Shown: positions 27,599 to 37,254 of the stretch, piece after piece | How positions within the stretch are numbered: position 1 is the first letter of the stretch | How the letters are laid out: every line of letters begins with the position of its first letter | The notes under the pieces: model-generated | Databases searched by the model: none | What the model was told of the DNA's origin: nothing | What the model saw: only the letters and a program-made list of their open reading frames with translations | Translations under genes and position numbers: made by a program | Assembly: GCA_002709305.1 (NCBI GenBank) | Contig: PAQM01000006.1 | Coordinates: forward strand, 186,001 to 250,000 | DNA from: Crocinitomicaceae bacterium | GTDB taxonomy: Bacteria; Bacteroidota; Bacteroidia; Flavobacteriales_D; Crocinitomicaceae | Length of the DNA stretch: 64,000 nucleotides | Direction of reading: 5' to 3'

Positions 27599-28867
27599 CT
27601 ATTTATGATTTAAATTCAATGTATAATCAAGTACAGAATACCACCCTTTCCATTTACCATAATTCCCTATTGTTTCATTATGCCAAATAAATATAAATTC
27701 CCCACCATACTCTAAAACCTCATTATATATACTATATATCTTCTTCTTGCTCTCATCTGGAGACAAAAGCATGTATTCATTCAAAGTACCATCCATATAT
27801 AAAAAAGGATGAATAATTAATTTAGTCTCACTATTTTGAGATAAATCGAACCAAAAATGAGGTCTTGATGTCCCAGATCTAAATCCAATATGCTCTGCAA
27901 ATCCCATTGAATAATCATCTAAAAAACCTGATTCAATTAAAGATTTGTAATTTAATGGTAACTTAAACTTTAAGAAATGTTGTCTTGATTTTGTTACTTT
28001 TTTCAAAATTATTGATTCTAATTTATCTTTCTCTTTTTTTATAATTTCAACATTTCCATCCGAAGCATAACTTGGATGAAGATTAACTTCAGATGACTGA
28101 CTAATATACTTTATTAACTTTTGGTGTTCAATATTTTCAATCGGAATATTTCTGTCCATTTTATCATAATCACCTACTAACCAAAAAAGTAGTGTCTTAG
28201 GAAAAGAACTAGCAATTTTTAATATTTCACTATAAGTATCGTAGGGATCTTTATTTCCTTTGTATGTTAAAAACCTTTCTTTTAATCTTTTTATTTTAAA
28301 GAATAAAACATCTCGGAAAAGAGATAAATACATTCGTTTTCCTGTTTTTAATTTATATGCAAATGTATTATCAATATCAAATGTAGGAATTATACTAACC
28401 TTATTCTTTTCTTTCTTATAACTATTGTCTACAAAATAGTTGATTTTAACAGCCCATCGATCACAGTGAGCTTTTTCTACTTGATTTTTAACTGAAAGAA
28501 TACTTTTACTGTATGGAAACCTTCCATATATATCATATTCATCACATATATATTCCTCATATCTGGATAAAATATAAAATATTGAAGCTACTGGGTCGCA
28601 TTTACCATTAAACGAAAGACATTCCCAAGTATTTACTTGACCCCATTTAACATTGTTATCTAATATTTTGGAAGAAAAACAAATATTAGAAGGGTCAATC
28701 TGAGGAGAATTAAGCTTCAGTGAAGAATAATTTAACTTATTACCTATATAATTAATGAATTTTTCTGAATTTTTGGTTAATTCAAACTTAACACCACGAA
28801 CTTTAAAAATAAAATCAAATGTATACTTAATTCTAGGTGTAATTTCTGAGACAAATATCAAAATCAT
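27599..28867 (-). CDS. DUF7033/polysaccharide-deacetylase-like protein
   Basis: The 422-residue protein has an N-terminal segment with FISRYEEY-type motif (FYILSRYEEYICDEYDIYGRFP). A polysaccharide-deacetylase-like NodB barrel follows, with IIPTFDIDNTFAYK supplying the first Asp pair and EVNLHPSY a His-x-x-Ser/Tyr metal site. It ends with IWHNETIGNYGKWKGWY. Proteins of this kind are common in Bacteroidota beside wecB. The start overlaps wecB by 4 nt. A role in modifying a surface sugar made from WecB product is inferred; deacetylase activity is not proved, since key residues cannot be aligned here. Confidence 0.78.
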   Translation of the reverse strand: MILIFVSEITPRIKYTFDFIFKVRGVKFELTKNSEKFINYIGNKLNYSSLKLNSPQIDPSNICFSSKILDNNVKWGQVNTWECLSFNGKCDPVASIFYILSRYEEYICDEYDIYGRFPYSKSILSVKNQVEKAHCDRWAVKINYFVDNSYKKEKNKVSIIPTFDIDNTFAYKLKTGKRMYLSLFRDVLFFKIKRLKERFLTYKGNKDPYDTYSEILKIASSFPKTLLFWLVGDYDKMDRNIPIENIEHQKLIKYISQSSEVNLHPSYASDGNVEIIKKEKDKLESIILKKVTKSRQHFLKFKLPLNYKSLIESGFLDDYSMGFAEHIGFRSGTSRPHFWFDLSQNSETKLIIHPFLYMDGTLNEYMLLSPDESKKKIYSIYNEVLEYGGEFIFIWHNETIGNYGKWKGWYSVLDYTLNLNHK

Positions 28868-30012
28868 AAATAAGTAACTATCTTATTACAAATAAACTCA
28901 GACGCCTTACCATCACCGTAAAAATTAGGGTATGTATAATCGCTTTGGCTCAATAATAAATTAAATGATTTAATTATTGTATCATAATTAGAATCAGTTA
29001 AAACAGCATTACCATTATTCACAATCTCAACCCATTCAGTTTCAGGTCTAAGAATCACACATGGCTTTTTAAAAAAAAATGACTCCTTTTGAACCCCACC
29101 ACTATCTGTAACAATAATTTTTGCATTTTTTTCTAGAGCAATCATATCTAAAAATCCTACGGGTTCTATCAAAAAAATCTTTTTACTTTGGTTAATCTTA
29201 TTATAAAGATTTTTACTTAACTGATATTCCATTCTATCTCTAGTTCTTGGATGTAGAGGCAAAACTATTTTCAACCCTGTATTATCTACTATTTCTAAAA
29301 GAGCTTTGAAAATAGACTCCATTTTACGTTTAACATCTGTATTTAGATCACGATGTATAGTACATAAGATGAAATTGTTAATCTCAAGATTTAAATCTGA
29401 AACAATAGAAGAACTATTTTCTGAAATTTTAGAAAAATAAATGCTATTATCAAACATTATATCTCCACAATAATATACATGAGGTTTATCAATTGATGCT
29501 AGTCCTTTTTGTCTAGATTTAAAGCCTTCAGCAATTAAGTTATCATATCCTTTCTGAGTAGGTGTAAATAACATTGAAGACATATGATCACAAGAAATTC
29601 TGTTAATTTCTTCAGGCATATATTTATTAAAACTTCTAAGACCTGCTTCTACATGAATTACTGGTATATGAATCTTTACAGCAGCTAAAGAAGCAGCAAG
29701 TGTAGAATTAGTATCGCCATAAACTAAAACGGCTGTTGGTTTTTCTTTTATAAAAATTTCCTCTAGACCTTTTAACATAGATGCAGTTTGAATTGCATGA
29801 GAACCACTCCCTACATTTAAATTAAAACTAGGTAAGGGTATCATCATCTCATCAAAAAAAACTTTAGACATATTCTCATCATAATGTTGTCCAGTATGAA
29901 TTATTAGTTCTTCAATATCTTTATTATAGTATTTGGAAATGGCCCTACTTATAGCAGAAGATTTTATAATCTGAGGTCTAGCACCTACAACAGTAAGAAT
30001 TTTCTTTTTCAA
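28864..30012 (-). CDS. wecB: UDP-N-acetylglucosamine 2-epimerase (non-hydrolysing)
   Basis: The 382-residue GT-B-fold protein begins with KKILTVVGARPQIIKSSAI. It carries LIIHTGQHYDENMSKVFF, VHVEAGLRSFNKYMPEEINR and VTDSGGVQKESFF, which are diagnostic of non-hydrolysing WecB. It interconverts UDP-GlcNAc and UDP-ManNAc for surface polysaccharide. The 4-nt overlap with the following deacetylase-like gene suggests a common transcript starting here. I see no clear promoter motif in the 160-nt gap 30013-30172 that divides it from the GH3 gene, only AT-rich sequence. Confidence 0.94.
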   Translation of the reverse strand: MKKKILTVVGARPQIIKSSAISRAISKYYNKDIEELIIHTGQHYDENMSKVFFDEMMIPLPSFNLNVGSGSHAIQTASMLKGLEEIFIKEKPTAVLVYGDTNSTLAASLAAVKIHIPVIHVEAGLRSFNKYMPEEINRISCDHMSSMLFTPTQKGYDNLIAEGFKSRQKGLASIDKPHVYYCGDIMFDNSIYFSKISENSSSIVSDLNLEINNFILCTIHRDLNTDVKRKMESIFKALLEIVDNTGLKIVLPLHPRTRDRMEYQLSKNLYNKINQSKKIFLIEPVGFLDMIALEKNAKIIVTDSGGVQKESFFFKKPCVILRPETEWVEIVNNGNAVLTDSNYDTIIKSFNLLLSQSDYTYPNFYGDGKASEFICNKIVTYL

Positions 30013-30172
30013 ATTAAAAAAATTACTTATTAATTATCAAGCTAAGTTAAGCATTATCATAATAATATATTTTGATAATTAAACTTATCGTTATTGACAT
30101 ATATATTGTTAACAAAACAATAAGGAAATATTTAAATGAAAATTAAATGAAATTATTTTTGATAAAAAAAAT

Positions 30173-31267
30173 ATGAAATTTTTAATATTAGGAATATTTA
30201 CTTCATTTTTCTCTTTTTATATTTTACCCCAAAAAAAATCTAACTATAATCTAGAATCTTATTTAACACAAGATAAGTCTTTAGATAAAAAAGTAGAAGA
30301 AATCTTTGAATCATTGAATCTAAACTCTTTAATTGGACAATTAATTATGCCAGCATGTGGTAGATTAGGTCAAAAAATTGATACAATAAAAGCATTATTA
30401 AACGATCAAATAATTGGAGGTGTCTTATTATTAAATGGAACAAAAAATGAATTTTACAAATGGATAGAGGAATACAACAAAATAAATAAAGAAAAAAATA
30501 ACTTACCATTATTATATTCAGCTGATGCTGAACCAAGTTTAGTTAATAGAAAAATAATTGGATCAACACCAGTTTCAAAAGCAAATGCAATATCAAACTT
30601 ATCACAAGTAAAAGAAGTAGCCGAAATTATTTCTAGCGATTTAAATAACATTGGTATTAACTATAACTTTGCACCAGTAGTAGATGTAGCTAAAAATAAA
30701 ACTGTTGGATATCGTGGATTTGGTTCTAATCCTGAAAATATAATTCCTTTTAGTAATGCATTTATCAAACAAACACAGTCTCAAAATATAATAGCAACAG
30801 CAAAGCATTTCCCAGGTCATGGATTAGTATCTGGTGACACACATAAATCTCTACAAATTATAAATGGAGAATTAAAAGAATTAAAAAATTATCCCCCACT
30901 AATTAATAAAGGAGTTTTATCAATCATGGTTGCTCATATAGCAGTAAAAAACAATAAAGAATTCAATACTAATGGTGCTCCAGCAACTACATCTAGTATC
31001 ATTGTACAGGATCTATTAAGAGACAGCCTAGGTTTTAAAGGACTAATAGTAACTGATGCTATGAATATGGGGGGTGTTGCAAATTATCCAAATGCTATAG
31101 TGAAAGCTATTTATGCCGGATGTGATATTATACTCATGCCTAAAGATACACGTAAGGCTCATTATCAAATAAAAGCAGAATACATAAAGAACAAAACATT
31201 CAAAACTAAAGTAAATAAATCTGTAAGAAGAATAATACGAATGAAAATATGTTTAGGAATAATATAA
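30173..31267 (+). CDS. Glycoside hydrolase family 3 N-terminal-domain protein (NagZ-like)
   Basis: The 364-residue protein has a signal peptide (about 1-20) followed by a single GH3 barrel. Motifs are LIGQLIMPA, the active-site loop KHFPGHGLVSGDTHKS (catalytic His in GDTH), and the nucleophile region GLIVTDAMNMGGV. The loop His-Asp pair is characteristic of beta-N-acetylhexosaminidases (NagZ). The second alpha/beta domain of large GH3 enzymes is absent, as in NagZ. It probably removes GlcNAc from muropeptides or chitin-type sugars in the periplasm. Minus ORFs here are shadows. Confidence 0.88.
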   Translation: MKFLILGIFTSFFSFYILPQKKSNYNLESYLTQDKSLDKKVEEIFESLNLNSLIGQLIMPACGRLGQKIDTIKALLNDQIIGGVLLLNGTKNEFYKWIEEYNKINKEKNNLPLLYSADAEPSLVNRKIIGSTPVSKANAISNLSQVKEVAEIISSDLNNIGINYNFAPVVDVAKNKTVGYRGFGSNPENIIPFSNAFIKQTQSQNIIATAKHFPGHGLVSGDTHKSLQIINGELKELKNYPPLINKGVLSIMVAHIAVKNNKEFNTNGAPATTSSIIVQDLLRDSLGFKGLIVTDAMNMGGVANYPNAIVKAIYAGCDIILMPKDTRKAHYQIKAEYIKNKTFKTKVNKSVRRIIRMKICLGII

Positions 31268-31341
31268 TTCCCCCTATAACATCATAATATTGAAAAACAT
31301 AAATAAATAACGGATATATTATTTTTATTGAAACATTCTGT

Positions 31342-31349
31342 TAATTTTG
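31342..31349 (+). promoter_or_regulatory. Possible -7 element before the VTC gene
   Basis: TAATTTTG matches TAnnTTTG and ends 6 nt before the preferred ATG at 31356, again implying a near-leaderless transcript. A TTG is present only 11 nt upstream, closer than usual. Confidence 0.35.
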
Positions 31350-31355
31350 ATTACA

Positions 31356-32117
31356 ATGTCAAAAAAACAAATCGACTCTACTATTAATTTATTTAATCCA
31401 ATCAGCTTAAGCGATATGGATAAGGTTAAGTTTATGAATCGTGTTGATACTAAATTTGTTTTGACGTACAATAAGCTTTTGGATATTCTTTCCATACTTA
31501 CTAAAGATTACTTCATACTAAAGGTTAAAAACTCCTTAATTTCCCGTTATGAAAGCTTATATTACGATTGTAATCTAAATCATTACAATGATCATCATAG
31601 AAAAAAAAATAATCGATATAAAATTCGTTATAGAACATATAAAGATTCTAAGCTGACTTTTCTTGAAGTAAAGCATAAGAAAAAGGGACGTACAATAAAA
31701 AGCAGAATCCCTGTAGATGAAATAAAATTTGATCTTCCTGATGAACATTTTAATTTTATTAAAAATATCAACCCTAATTTTTCTAAACCCGAACCATCTT
31801 TAATGAATAACTTCAATAGAATCACTTTAGTCAATAAAAAATTTAATGAAAGGCTAACTATAGACATAGAATTAAGTTATAAATGGAAAAATAGAACAGA
31901 AGAAATAGAGAATATTGTTATTGCTGAATTAAAACAAAACAATACAAACAGAAACTCTCCATTTTATAAACTCATGAAAGATAACTACATTCGTCCTTTA
32001 AAAATTAGTAAATACTGTATAGGAATTATAGATATGTACGGTAAAAATAAAGTTAAATACAATCGATTTAAGAAAAAAATCTTAAAATTAAATAAACTAC
32101 AAGCCAATGCTTCCTAA
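31356..32117 (+). CDS. VTC-domain polyphosphate polymerase-like protein
   Basis: The ORF track uses TTG at 31347, but ATG at 31356 (MSKKQIDS...) is the better start. The 253-residue protein has the VTC tunnel pattern: FMNRVDTKFVLTYNKLL, RYKIRYRTY, LTFLEVKHKKKGRTIKSR, LTIDIELSY and NIVIAELKQNN, then KISKYCIGI. The repeated basic residues and Glu line the polyP tunnel in the yeast Vtc4 fold. Bacterial members are annotated as polyphosphate polymerase domain proteins, not shown here to be active. It overlaps the DUF4956 gene by 11 nt, the usual partner. Confidence 0.88.
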   Translation: MSKKQIDSTINLFNPISLSDMDKVKFMNRVDTKFVLTYNKLLDILSILTKDYFILKVKNSLISRYESLYYDCNLNHYNDHHRKKNNRYKIRYRTYKDSKLTFLEVKHKKKGRTIKSRIPVDEIKFDLPDEHFNFIKNINPNFSKPEPSLMNNFNRITLVNKKFNERLTIDIELSYKWKNRTEEIENIVIAELKQNNTNRNSPFYKLMKDNYIRPLKISKYCIGIIDMYGKNKVKYNRFKKKILKLNKLQANAS

Positions 32118-32769
32118 TATTATAATTCTAGAATCTGTAAGCGAATTAATAGACCTACAATTTTTTAGCAACGACTTTTACACATTGTTATTAAGGCTCT
32201 CTGTTAATCTTATTTTTATGACAATAATAATAAGATATCTATACTACCCTATAACAAAAAGAAAAGATTATTTATTCACTTATTATCTAATAGGATTAAT
32301 AACTTTTTTTCTATGCTTTGCATTAAAAAAGCTAGACATTGATACTGGGATGGGATTAGGATTATTTGCAATTTTTGGAATAATTAGATACAGAACAGAT
32401 GCAATTGAAATTAAGGAAATGACTTATCTATTTCTTATTATTGGAATAAGTGTAGTTAATTCACTAGCATCTAGACAAATTAGTATAGCAGAAATGGCTT
32501 TAATAAATATTGCTATTGTATCAATCACATATGGACTTGAATATATTTGGTTAGTTAAACACTTAACTCGAAAAACAATTACATATGAACGTATAGATTT
32601 AATCTTACCTGATCGATACGAGGAGATGAAGAGTGACCTTGAATCAAGAACAGGATTAAATATTCACAGGATTGAAGTTGGAAAAATCAATTTTTTAGAT
32701 GATACTGCTACAGTTAGAATATATTATTATGCCGATGACCAAGAATTTTCAGATTACAATAACAAATAG
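32107..32769 (+). CDS. DUF4956 membrane protein
   Basis: The 220-residue protein has four hydrophobic helices (about 35-53, 62-80, 90-115 and 120-150) with the conserved GMGLGLFAIFGIIRYRTDAIEIKEMTYLF motif of DUF4956. A soluble C-terminal domain with alternating beta strands follows. It is encoded 11 nt inside the end of the VTC gene. This pairing is common in bacteria, and the membrane protein is presumed to work with the VTC catalytic domain. Its biochemical role is unknown. Confidence 0.88.
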   Translation: MLPNIIILESVSELIDLQFFSNDFYTLLLRLSVNLIFMTIIIRYLYYPITKRKDYLFTYYLIGLITFFLCFALKKLDIDTGMGLGLFAIFGIIRYRTDAIEIKEMTYLFLIIGISVVNSLASRQISIAEMALINIAIVSITYGLEYIWLVKHLTRKTITYERIDLILPDRYEEMKSDLESRTGLNIHRIEVGKINFLDDTATVRIYYYADDQEFSDYNNK

Positions 32770-32786
32770 CAGATAAATCGTTTTAA

Positions 32787-33809
32787 ATGGAAAAATTACG
32801 ATTTCTATTATTTCCATTAAGTTTGATGTTTTGGATTATTGTATCGTTCCGGAATTGGTTGTTCAATAATAATATCAAAAAATCTTCCGAGATAAAGAAA
32901 AAATCTATTTGTATTGGTAACCTTTCTATAGGTGGTACTGGAAAAACACCTCATGTTGATTTGCTTATTGAGTATTTCATTAATCAAAACATAAAAGTAT
33001 GCACATTAAGTCGAGGATACGGGAGATCTAATAAAGGTATCAAAGAAGTAAAAAAATCAGACACCGCTAAAGATGTTGGAGATGAACCATTAATGTACAA
33101 GGATAAATATGGAGAAAAAATCAATGTAATTGTATCTGAAAACAGAAAAAAAGGAGTAGAATATATATATAAAGAATTCGATGAAAATCAAATAATTATA
33201 CTTGATGATGCTTTTCAACATCGAAGAATTAAAGCAGGATTAAATATTATTATAACAGATTACAATAATCGTTTTACAAAAGATTTCATTTTACCAGTAG
33301 GTAATTTAAGAGAAAGCAAGAAAAATATAAAAAGAGCTGATGTTATTATTATCAGTAAATCACCAAAAATAGGAAAATTAGAAGAAGAAGAAATCAAAAG
33401 AGAATTTAATTTCAATCCAAATAAAATTTTCTTTTCAAGAATAAAGTATACTGAATTAAAAGCAATTGAAAAGACTAAAAATGAAACTATTAAAAATATA
33501 CTATTAGTTACAGGTATTCATTACCCAACTCCACTTTTAAATCATTTAAAACAAAAATATTCCGTAACTCATATGAAATATAAAGACCATCATACTTTCA
33601 CAAAAAATGATATAAAAAAAATTCATAAAAAATTTGATACATTTGCTTTAGATAATAAAATTATTGTTACAACTGAAAAAGACTATATGAGATTGAAACA
33701 ATTTGATTCATTAATTAATAGTAATTGGTATTATCAACCTATAAAAATTGAAATAAGCGAACAAGAAAAATTTAATCTAATGATTAATAATTATGTTAAC
33801 CAAGTTTAA
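32787..33809 (+). CDS. lpxK: Tetraacyldisaccharide 4'-kinase LpxK
   Basis: The 340-residue protein has an N-terminal membrane-associated helix, the P-loop in IGNLSIGGTGKTPHVDLL, and LSRGYGRSNKG, VGDEPLMYK, IILDDAFQHRRI and TEKDYMRL. All are LpxK motifs. It phosphorylates the lipid A disaccharide at the 4' position. Length is normal. It overlaps the purine nucleoside phosphorylase gene by 17 nt, and lpxH, another lipid A gene, closes the same run about 5 kb later. Confidence 0.95.
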   Translation: MEKLRFLLFPLSLMFWIIVSFRNWLFNNNIKKSSEIKKKSICIGNLSIGGTGKTPHVDLLIEYFINQNIKVCTLSRGYGRSNKGIKEVKKSDTAKDVGDEPLMYKDKYGEKINVIVSENRKKGVEYIYKEFDENQIIILDDAFQHRRIKAGLNIIITDYNNRFTKDFILPVGNLRESKKNIKRADVIIISKSPKIGKLEEEEIKREFNFNPNKIFFSRIKYTELKAIEKTKNETIKNILLVTGIHYPTPLLNHLKQKYSVTHMKYKDHHTFTKNDIKKIHKKFDTFALDNKIIVTTEKDYMRLKQFDSLINSNWYYQPIKIEISEQEKFNLMINNYVNQV

Positions 33810-34605
33810 AGAATCAACAAAATATATAGAATCAATAACTAATGTAAAACCAAGTATCGGTATAATTTTAGGAACTGGTCTTGGTGGCTTAGTTAAAGAA
33901 ATAGAAATAATATCTGAGATTTCATACGAAGATATTCCTAATTTTCCTATTTCAACTGTTCAAAGTCACTCAGGAAAATTAATTTTCGGGAAACTTGGGG
34001 GTAAAAATGTAGTTGCTATGCAAGGACGCTTTCATTTCTATGAAGGTTATTCAATGAAAGAATGTACTTTTCCTGTTAGAGTAATGAAACTTTTGGGTAT
34101 TAAACGCTTATTTGTTAGTAACGCATCTGGAGGAGTAAATCCAAATTTTAAAATTGGAGAACTTATGATTATTAATGATCACATAAACTTATTCCCTTCC
34201 CACCCATTAATTGGAAAGAATATTGATGAATTAGGACCTAGATTCCCAGATATGATGAATACATATGATGAAAAAATGATTAAGCTTGCTCAAATTATTG
34301 CATCAGAAAAAAACATTCCTGTTAGTACTGGAGTATATGCTGGATTAACTGGACCAACGCTAGAAACACCAGCGGAATATAAATATATTAGAACAATTGG
34401 TGCTGACACAGTTGGCATGTCGACAGTTCCTGAAATAATTGTCGCAAGACATATGAATATACCTTGCTTTGCAATGTCTATAATAACTGACCTTGGAGTA
34501 CCTGGTAAAATACAAGAAACAAGCGTAGAAGATGTAATAGCTGTTGCAAATAAAACAGAACCCAAAATGACAGCTATAATGAAAGAACTTATCTCAAGAA
34601 TTTAA
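33793..34605 (+). CDS. Purine nucleoside phosphorylase (trimeric type I)
   Basis: The 270-residue protein has IGIILGTGLGGLVKEI, VQSHSGKLIFGKL, VAMQGRFHFYEGYS, SNASGGVNPNFKIGELMIINDHIN and the GPTLETPAEYKYIRTIGADTVGMSTVPEII segment of the PNP/MTAP family. It splits inosine or guanosine with phosphate to base and ribose-1-phosphate. Length fits the trimeric class. It lies between lpxK (17-nt overlap) and gatB (5-nt gap). The minus ORF 34290-34565 is a shadow. Confidence 0.95.
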   Translation: MLTKFKESTKYIESITNVKPSIGIILGTGLGGLVKEIEIISEISYEDIPNFPISTVQSHSGKLIFGKLGGKNVVAMQGRFHFYEGYSMKECTFPVRVMKLLGIKRLFVSNASGGVNPNFKIGELMIINDHINLFPSHPLIGKNIDELGPRFPDMMNTYDEKMIKLAQIIASEKNIPVSTGVYAGLTGPTLETPAEYKYIRTIGADTVGMSTVPEIIVARHMNIPCFAMSIITDLGVPGKIQETSVEDVIAVANKTEPKMTAIMKELISRI

Positions 34606-34610
34606 TATTC

Positions 34611-36071
34611 ATGTCTCCAGAAATTAGAAATAAATATCAGGCAATAATTGGTCTTGAAGTTCATGCTCAAATGTTAACAAAAAGTAAAGCATACTCTTCA
34701 GATATAAATCAATTCGGCGATAAACCTAACAATAATGTAAGTATAGTAACTATGGCTCATCCAGGCAGCCTTCCTAAAATGAATAATAAAACAATTGAGT
34801 TTGCAATTAAATTAGGATTAGCATGCAATGCTAAAATTACACAACAACAAAATTTTTCCCGAAAAAATTATTTTTATCCTGATCTACCAAAAGGATATCA
34901 AATAACACAAGATTTAACTCCTATATGTACTGATGGGGAAATATATATTAAAGATGATAACGGAAACGAAAAACCTATCAAATTGACAAGAATTCATATG
35001 GAGGAAGATGCTGGAAAAAGTATACATGATATTGATATTTATGATACACTAGTTGACTTAAATCGTGCTGGTGTTCCACTAATAGAAATTGTTTCTGAAC
35101 CAGACTTAAGAACATCGAAAGAAGCATATAACTATTTAACTGAAATAAGGAAACTTGTTCGCTATTTAGATATTTGTGATGGTAATATGGAAGAGGGATC
35201 TCTTAGATGTGATGCTAATGTATCTGTAATGCTTATAGATTCAAAAGAGTTTGGACGTAAAGTTGAGGTGAAGAATATGAATTCTATTAGGAATGTTCAG
35301 AAAGCTATTGAATATGAAATAAATAGACAGATTGAAAAAATAGAAAATGGTGAAATAATAAGGCAAGAAACTAGATCTTATGATGCCTTAAAGAATATAA
35401 CTATATCCATGCGCTCTAAGGAAGATGCTAATGATTATAGGTATTTTCCTGAACCAGATTTACAACCATTATTTATTAATGAATCTCAAATTAATAAAAT
35501 CAAAGCAGACATGCCAATGCTTCCTAGAGATTTATTTATAAAATACACAAAAGAATATCAACTATCTGAATATGATGCATATAATCTTACAGATTCTAAA
35601 GATATAGCACTCTATTATGAAGAAATAATTAAACATACAAAAAATTACAAATCAGCTGCAAATTTGATGATGGGTGATGTTAAATCATACTTAAATCAAT
35701 ATGGAATTGAAATTATTAATTTCCCTATTTATCCTAAGACATTAGCCGATTTAATAACACTAATTGATAATGGAAAAATATCTTCTACCATTGCGTCTCA
35801 AAAAATATTCCCTACATTATTGGAAAATCCAAATAAAGACCCTTTAAAAATTGCAGAAGAAATGAATCTTATTCAAGATTCAGATGAAAATGAAATTTTA
35901 TCAATGATTACTGACATCATAAGAAATAACAATATTGAAGCTGAGAGATATAAAAATGGGGAAAAACAATTAATAGGTTTTTTTATGGGACAATTAATGA
36001 AAATATCAAAGGGAAAAGCAAATCCTAAAAGCGCAAATAAACTAATTCGTGAAACTCTAGATAAATTATGA
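34611..36071 (+). CDS. gatB: Aspartyl/glutamyl-tRNA amidotransferase subunit B
   Basis: The 486-residue protein begins with YQAIIGLEVHAQMLTKSKAYS. It carries FSRKNYFYPDLPKGYQITQ, HMEEDAGKSIHD, DLNRAGVPLIEIVSEPDLR and VKNMNSIRNVQKAIEYEI, followed by the tail YqeY-like domain ending AMGKANPKSANKLIR-like. This is a full-length GatB, which phosphorylates and amidates Asp-tRNA-Asn or Glu-tRNA-Gln with GatA and GatC. Those partner genes are not in the window. It overlaps the next gene by 4 nt. Confidence 0.96.
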   Translation: MSPEIRNKYQAIIGLEVHAQMLTKSKAYSSDINQFGDKPNNNVSIVTMAHPGSLPKMNNKTIEFAIKLGLACNAKITQQQNFSRKNYFYPDLPKGYQITQDLTPICTDGEIYIKDDNGNEKPIKLTRIHMEEDAGKSIHDIDIYDTLVDLNRAGVPLIEIVSEPDLRTSKEAYNYLTEIRKLVRYLDICDGNMEEGSLRCDANVSVMLIDSKEFGRKVEVKNMNSIRNVQKAIEYEINRQIEKIENGEIIRQETRSYDALKNITISMRSKEDANDYRYFPEPDLQPLFINESQINKIKADMPMLPRDLFIKYTKEYQLSEYDAYNLTDSKDIALYYEEIIKHTKNYKSAANLMMGDVKSYLNQYGIEIINFPIYPKTLADLITLIDNGKISSTIASQKIFPTLLENPNKDPLKIAEEMNLIQDSDENEILSMITDIIRNNNIEAERYKNGEKQLIGFFMGQLMKISKGKANPKSANKLIRETLDKL

Positions 36072-37249
36072 TAAAATATTTTACAGCATTAATCTTATTT
36101 TTTTTCTTGATATCATGTAGCGATAATAGTAAAGAAAATCATACTGAACATAATGATAATAATTTAATAAATAATTTTTCAATTTCAGGTGATATCAAAG
36201 GTTCAAACGATTCATCGTTTTACTTAGAAGCTCTAAGTCAAAATGGAAAAATTGAAATAAGTCAATCTAAAGCTAATAAAGATGGTAAATTTATAATGAA
36301 AGGTAATATCCCTGGCTTTGGAATTTACCAACTAAGAATGGGAAAATCCTCTGATAAAATAATTCCATTAACACTTGAACCAAATGATAAAATTGAAATT
36401 ATAAGTAATTATGACGACTATACAATTAACCCAAAGTTATTTGGTTCTGAATGGGCCCAAATTATGACTAAATACATGAACTTATTTTATGATTTTCAAA
36501 AAAATCAAAAAGAATTAATTAAAATGAGTAAACAAATGGAAAATCACGAATTACAAAAACGATATATCAATATTAAAAAAGAATTAGATGATTTTGCTCT
36601 TTTCAACATGAATAATAATCCTTCAAATCCATTTAATATAATCTTATCTTCATTTGCTATGCCAACAATGGGATTTGAAAATTGGAATATAAAGAATCTA
36701 GAAGTATTAAAAAAAGTATCCAATGCATATAGCTCAAAATACAAAGGTTCACCTATTGTATCAGAATTTGAAAAACAAATTAATGAAATAGAGCTTGCTT
36801 ACAATAATTTTAAAATAAATAACGACAAGAAAAAAAGAGGTTATGCACCAGAAATTAAATTAAACAAACCTGATGGTTCAATTATAATGCTTTCTGAATT
36901 GAAAGGAAATTATGTGTTAATTGATTTTTGGGCGTCTTGGTGTGGCCCCTGTAGAAGAGAGAATCCTAATTTAGTTAAACTTTACAACAAGTATAAAAAT
37001 AAAGGGTTCACAATATTCTCTATATCTTTAGATAAAGATTTAGAAGCGTGGAAAAATGCAATTGAAAAAGATGGTTTAATTTGGGCAAACCATGGAAGTG
37101 ATCTAAAAATGTGGAATACACCACTAGTATCTTTATACAATTTTAGTTCAATACCATACACTGTTTTAGTTGATAAAAATGGAATGATTTTAGCTACAGG
37201 ATTAAGAGGTCAAAAATTAGAAGAAAAATTAAACGAAATTTTTAATTAA
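36068..37249 (+). CDS. TlpA-like thiol-disulfide lipoprotein with DUF4369 N-terminal domain
   Basis: The 393-residue protein has a lipobox (FFLISC) followed by a DUF4369-type beta domain (about 32-130), a helical linker and a C-terminal thioredoxin fold. The active-site motif DFWASWCGPCRRENP (about residue 290) has both cysteines. It is expected in the periplasm as a membrane-anchored reductant, for example for cytochrome c or misfolded proteins. It is tandem with a paralogue (5-nt gap) that shares the same catalytic block almost word for word. Confidence 0.9.
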   Translation: MIKYFTALILFFFLISCSDNSKENHTEHNDNNLINNFSISGDIKGSNDSSFYLEALSQNGKIEISQSKANKDGKFIMKGNIPGFGIYQLRMGKSSDKIIPLTLEPNDKIEIISNYDDYTINPKLFGSEWAQIMTKYMNLFYDFQKNQKELIKMSKQMENHELQKRYINIKKELDDFALFNMNNNPSNPFNIILSSFAMPTMGFENWNIKNLEVLKKVSNAYSSKYKGSPIVSEFEKQINEIELAYNNFKINNDKKKRGYAPEIKLNKPDGSIIMLSELKGNYVLIDFWASWCGPCRRENPNLVKLYNKYKNKGFTIFSISLDKDLEAWKNAIEKDGLIWANHGSDLKMWNTPLVSLYNFSSIPYTVLVDKNGMILATGLRGQKLEEKLNEIFN

Positions 37250-37254
37250 ATAAT

